64,000 nucleotides of DNA from Collinsella sp. (GTDB lineage Bacteria; Actinomycetota; Coriobacteriia; Coriobacteriales; Coriobacteriaceae). The notes under the pieces are model-generated. The model had not been told where the DNA came from and ran no database searches. It saw nothing but the letters and a program-made list of their open reading frames with translations. A program made the translations under genes and the position numbers. Positions 60,875 to 64,000 of the stretch are shown in pieces. The DNA lies in the NCBI GenBank assembly GCA_031296755.1, contig JAUMMZ010000022.1:97163-161162 (forward strand), in the 5' to 3' direction. How positions within the stretch are numbered: the stretch's first letter is position 1; every line of letters begins with the position of its first letter.

Positions 60875-61558
60875 TTAGATGCCGGCGATTGCGAAGTTGA
60901 GCAGCTGCTCAGCAAGCGGATACACGGTAACGTCGAAATAGCGGCCGATCACATCGATGCCGGTCCACATGGGCAGCAGGTATAGAACCAGGATGAGGAT
61001 GGGCATAGCGTATTGCTGCAGGCGGTAGTAGTTGGCGAGCGCCTTGCCCTTGAGGAAGGGCACGATGATCGACGAGCCGTCGAGCGGTGGGATTGGGATG
61101 AGGTTGAAGAACGCGAGTGACAGGTTTACAACGATAAACGTGGCGCCGAAGTTCATGATCTGTGACGCTACGGCAAAGGACATGCTGGTGTAGAGGTTGC
61201 CGTACGTTGCGTGAATGAGGGCGGCCGCGAGGCACGCGAGGGCGATGTTCGATGCGGGGCCGGCCACGCTCACCAGGACCTCGTCGCGCTTGGGGTGTTT
61301 GAGGTTGTCGAGGTAGACGGGCACGGGCTTGGCGAAGGCGAACACCGGGCCTCCGGCGGCGAGCATCAGCAGCGGCAGGAGGATGGTGCCAAACGGGTCG
61401 ATATGGTTGAGCGGGTTGAGCGAGACGCGTCCGCGCGAACGGGCCGTCTTATCGCCGAGTGCCCAGGCCGCGGCGGCGTGCGCACTCTCGTGGATCACGA
61501 TGCCCACGACTACCGCGACAGCACTGGCGAGCAGGTTCATGATGTAGCTGCTGGACAT
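60875..61558 (-). CDS. M50-family (site-2-protease-like) membrane metalloprotease
   Basis: A 227-residue membrane zinc protease. The motif HESAHAAAAWALGD supplies HExxH near residue 24, and the second motif NLIPIPPLDGS supplies the third zinc ligand. Five to six hydrophobic segments are seen. It belongs to the short rhomboid-neighbour-type M50 group often encoded next to scpAB. Its substrate is unknown. Confidence 0.9.
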   Translation of the reverse strand: MSSSYIMNLLASAVAVVVGIVIHESAHAAAAWALGDKTARSRGRVSLNPLNHIDPFGTILLPLLMLAAGGPVFAFAKPVPVYLDNLKHPKRDEVLVSVAGPASNIALACLAAALIHATYGNLYTSMSFAVASQIMNFGATFIVVNLSLAFFNLIPIPPLDGSSIIVPFLKGKALANYYRLQQYAMPILILVLYLLPMWTGIDVIGRYFDVTVYPLAEQLLNFAIAGI

Positions 61559-61567
61559 GGCGCTCCC

Positions 61568-61850
61568 CTAGCGGACGCGACGCGAGGCGCGCGTGAGCAG
61601 GTAGTCGGCCACAAACAGGATTATCGCGACGATGGCGTAATCCAGGCGGAACACACCACCAAAGGGCGATGTGATGACGCCATAGCCGGCGATGGCGCTC
61701 GGCAGCGCGCGAGAAAGCTCAACGACAAAGCCCACGATCTGCAGCTTGGCGGTGAGGCCGCTAAAACACAGCAGCACGGTCATCGCGCTCATAAAGATGC
61801 CGCAGATGCGACAGGCGATGGCGATGATGCTCATCGCCACGGCAGCGGCC

Positions 61851-61864
<14 letters not shown>
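61568..61864 (-). CDS. Small membrane protein, unknown
   Basis: A 98-residue protein with three hydrophobic segments (about 8-30, 35-50, 72-90) and a basic C terminus (TRASRRVR). The start is GTG 61864 behind GAGGAG, overlapping the end of the ABC-F gene by 14 bases; longer readings would run deep into that gene. It lies 9 bases before the M50 protease gene, so a link in the membrane is possible. No family is recognised. Confidence 0.65.
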
Positions 61865-63884
<2,020 letters not shown>

Positions 63885-63913
63885 GGTGCCGCCTTTGACC
63901 TTGTGTGCCTATA

Positions 63914-63944
63914 TGAAAAAAGGCCCCAACTTGCGTTGGAGCCT
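63914..63944 (-). terminator. Terminator after tRNA-Ala
   Basis: AGGC (63921-63924) with GCCT (63941-63944) and CCAAC with GTTGG form an interrupted stem. On the minus strand a T6 run follows. Confidence 0.75.
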
Positions 63945-63959
63945 CATTCAATGCTCGGG

Positions 63960-64000
63960 TGGAGACGAGGGGGATCGAACCCCTGACCTCTTGACTGCCA
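63960..64000 (-). tRNA. tRNA-Ala (anticodon GGC likely), cut by window edge
   Basis: The minus-strand 3' half is present: anticodon loop end TGGCAG with stem TCAAG, variable loop AGGTC, T arm AGGGG/CCCCT and acceptor CGTCTCC with discriminator A. Loop phasing gives anticodon GGC. U at position 70 suits the alanine G3-U70 pair, although position 3 lies outside. CCA is not encoded. Confidence 0.7.

Overview
The window reads as a piece of a high-GC, gut-type Coriobacteriia chromosome, most likely Collinsella or a close relative. This is inferred from the combination of actinobacterial gene order (lexA - LysM protein - nrdR; GarA-like FHA protein - FtsR-like MerR - PgsA-like enzyme) with Firmicutes-like RNA enzymes (RNase J, RNase Y, PNPase), SpoVS and DegV. 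No species marker was tested.

Region 1 (1-35.5 kb) is ordinary core genome. It holds ybeY-dgkA-era-recO, rpsO, pnp, rnj-ftsK-rodZ-like-yajQ-rimO-pgsA-pncC, recA-recX, rny-GHKL ATPase-spoVS-miaB-miaA-hflX, a divergent lexA / LysM-nrdR-dut SOS and nucleotide block, a UgtP-like glycosyltransferase, trxB, a DUF1836 regulator, degV, an NlpC/P60 hydrolase, apt and the FtsR/GarA/PgsA-like group. Two intergenic regions carry unusual palindromic repeats (5548-5918 and 27109-27476).

Region 2 (35.9-46.4 kb) is accessory DNA. Its first part (35.9-40.7 kb) is visibly more GC-rich than its surroundings. It encodes a lantibiotic-immunity-type ABC transporter, whose permease is split by an IS3-family element, and an OmpR/histidine kinase pair. 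Next come an RHH protein, a 550-base stretch with a many-hairpin candidate RNA, and a DUF1648 membrane protein. The most unusual part is 42.2-46.4 kb: three paralogous modular genes share an Flp/Tad prepilin-like N terminus (G|xxxxEY cleavage motif) but differ at the C terminus (BspA/DUF285-like in one, DUF6273-like in two). Each has a dyad 75-79 bases before its ATG whose end base pair covaries, and a G-run inside a nested stem-loop at codons 6-20. One copy is out of frame by one G in a nine-G run and also has a nonsense codon, one is a multiply damaged pseudogene, and one is intact. This looks like a phase-variable or cassette-type surface pilin locus and is the main candidate for something undescribed. 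A tRNA-Pro marks the right edge.

Region 3 (46.8-63.9 kb) is a long, tightly packed minus-strand housekeeping run: ABC-F ATPase, small membrane protein, M50 protease, scpA, scpB, rluB, cmk, plsC, ispH, PDZ/DUF512 protein, der, plsY, gpsA, rpe, cysteine desulfurase, Nif3-like protein, zinc-ribbon protein and coaBC. It combines chromosome segregation, ribosome maturation, membrane lipid, isoprenoid and CoA functions. A truncated tRNA-Ala ends the window.
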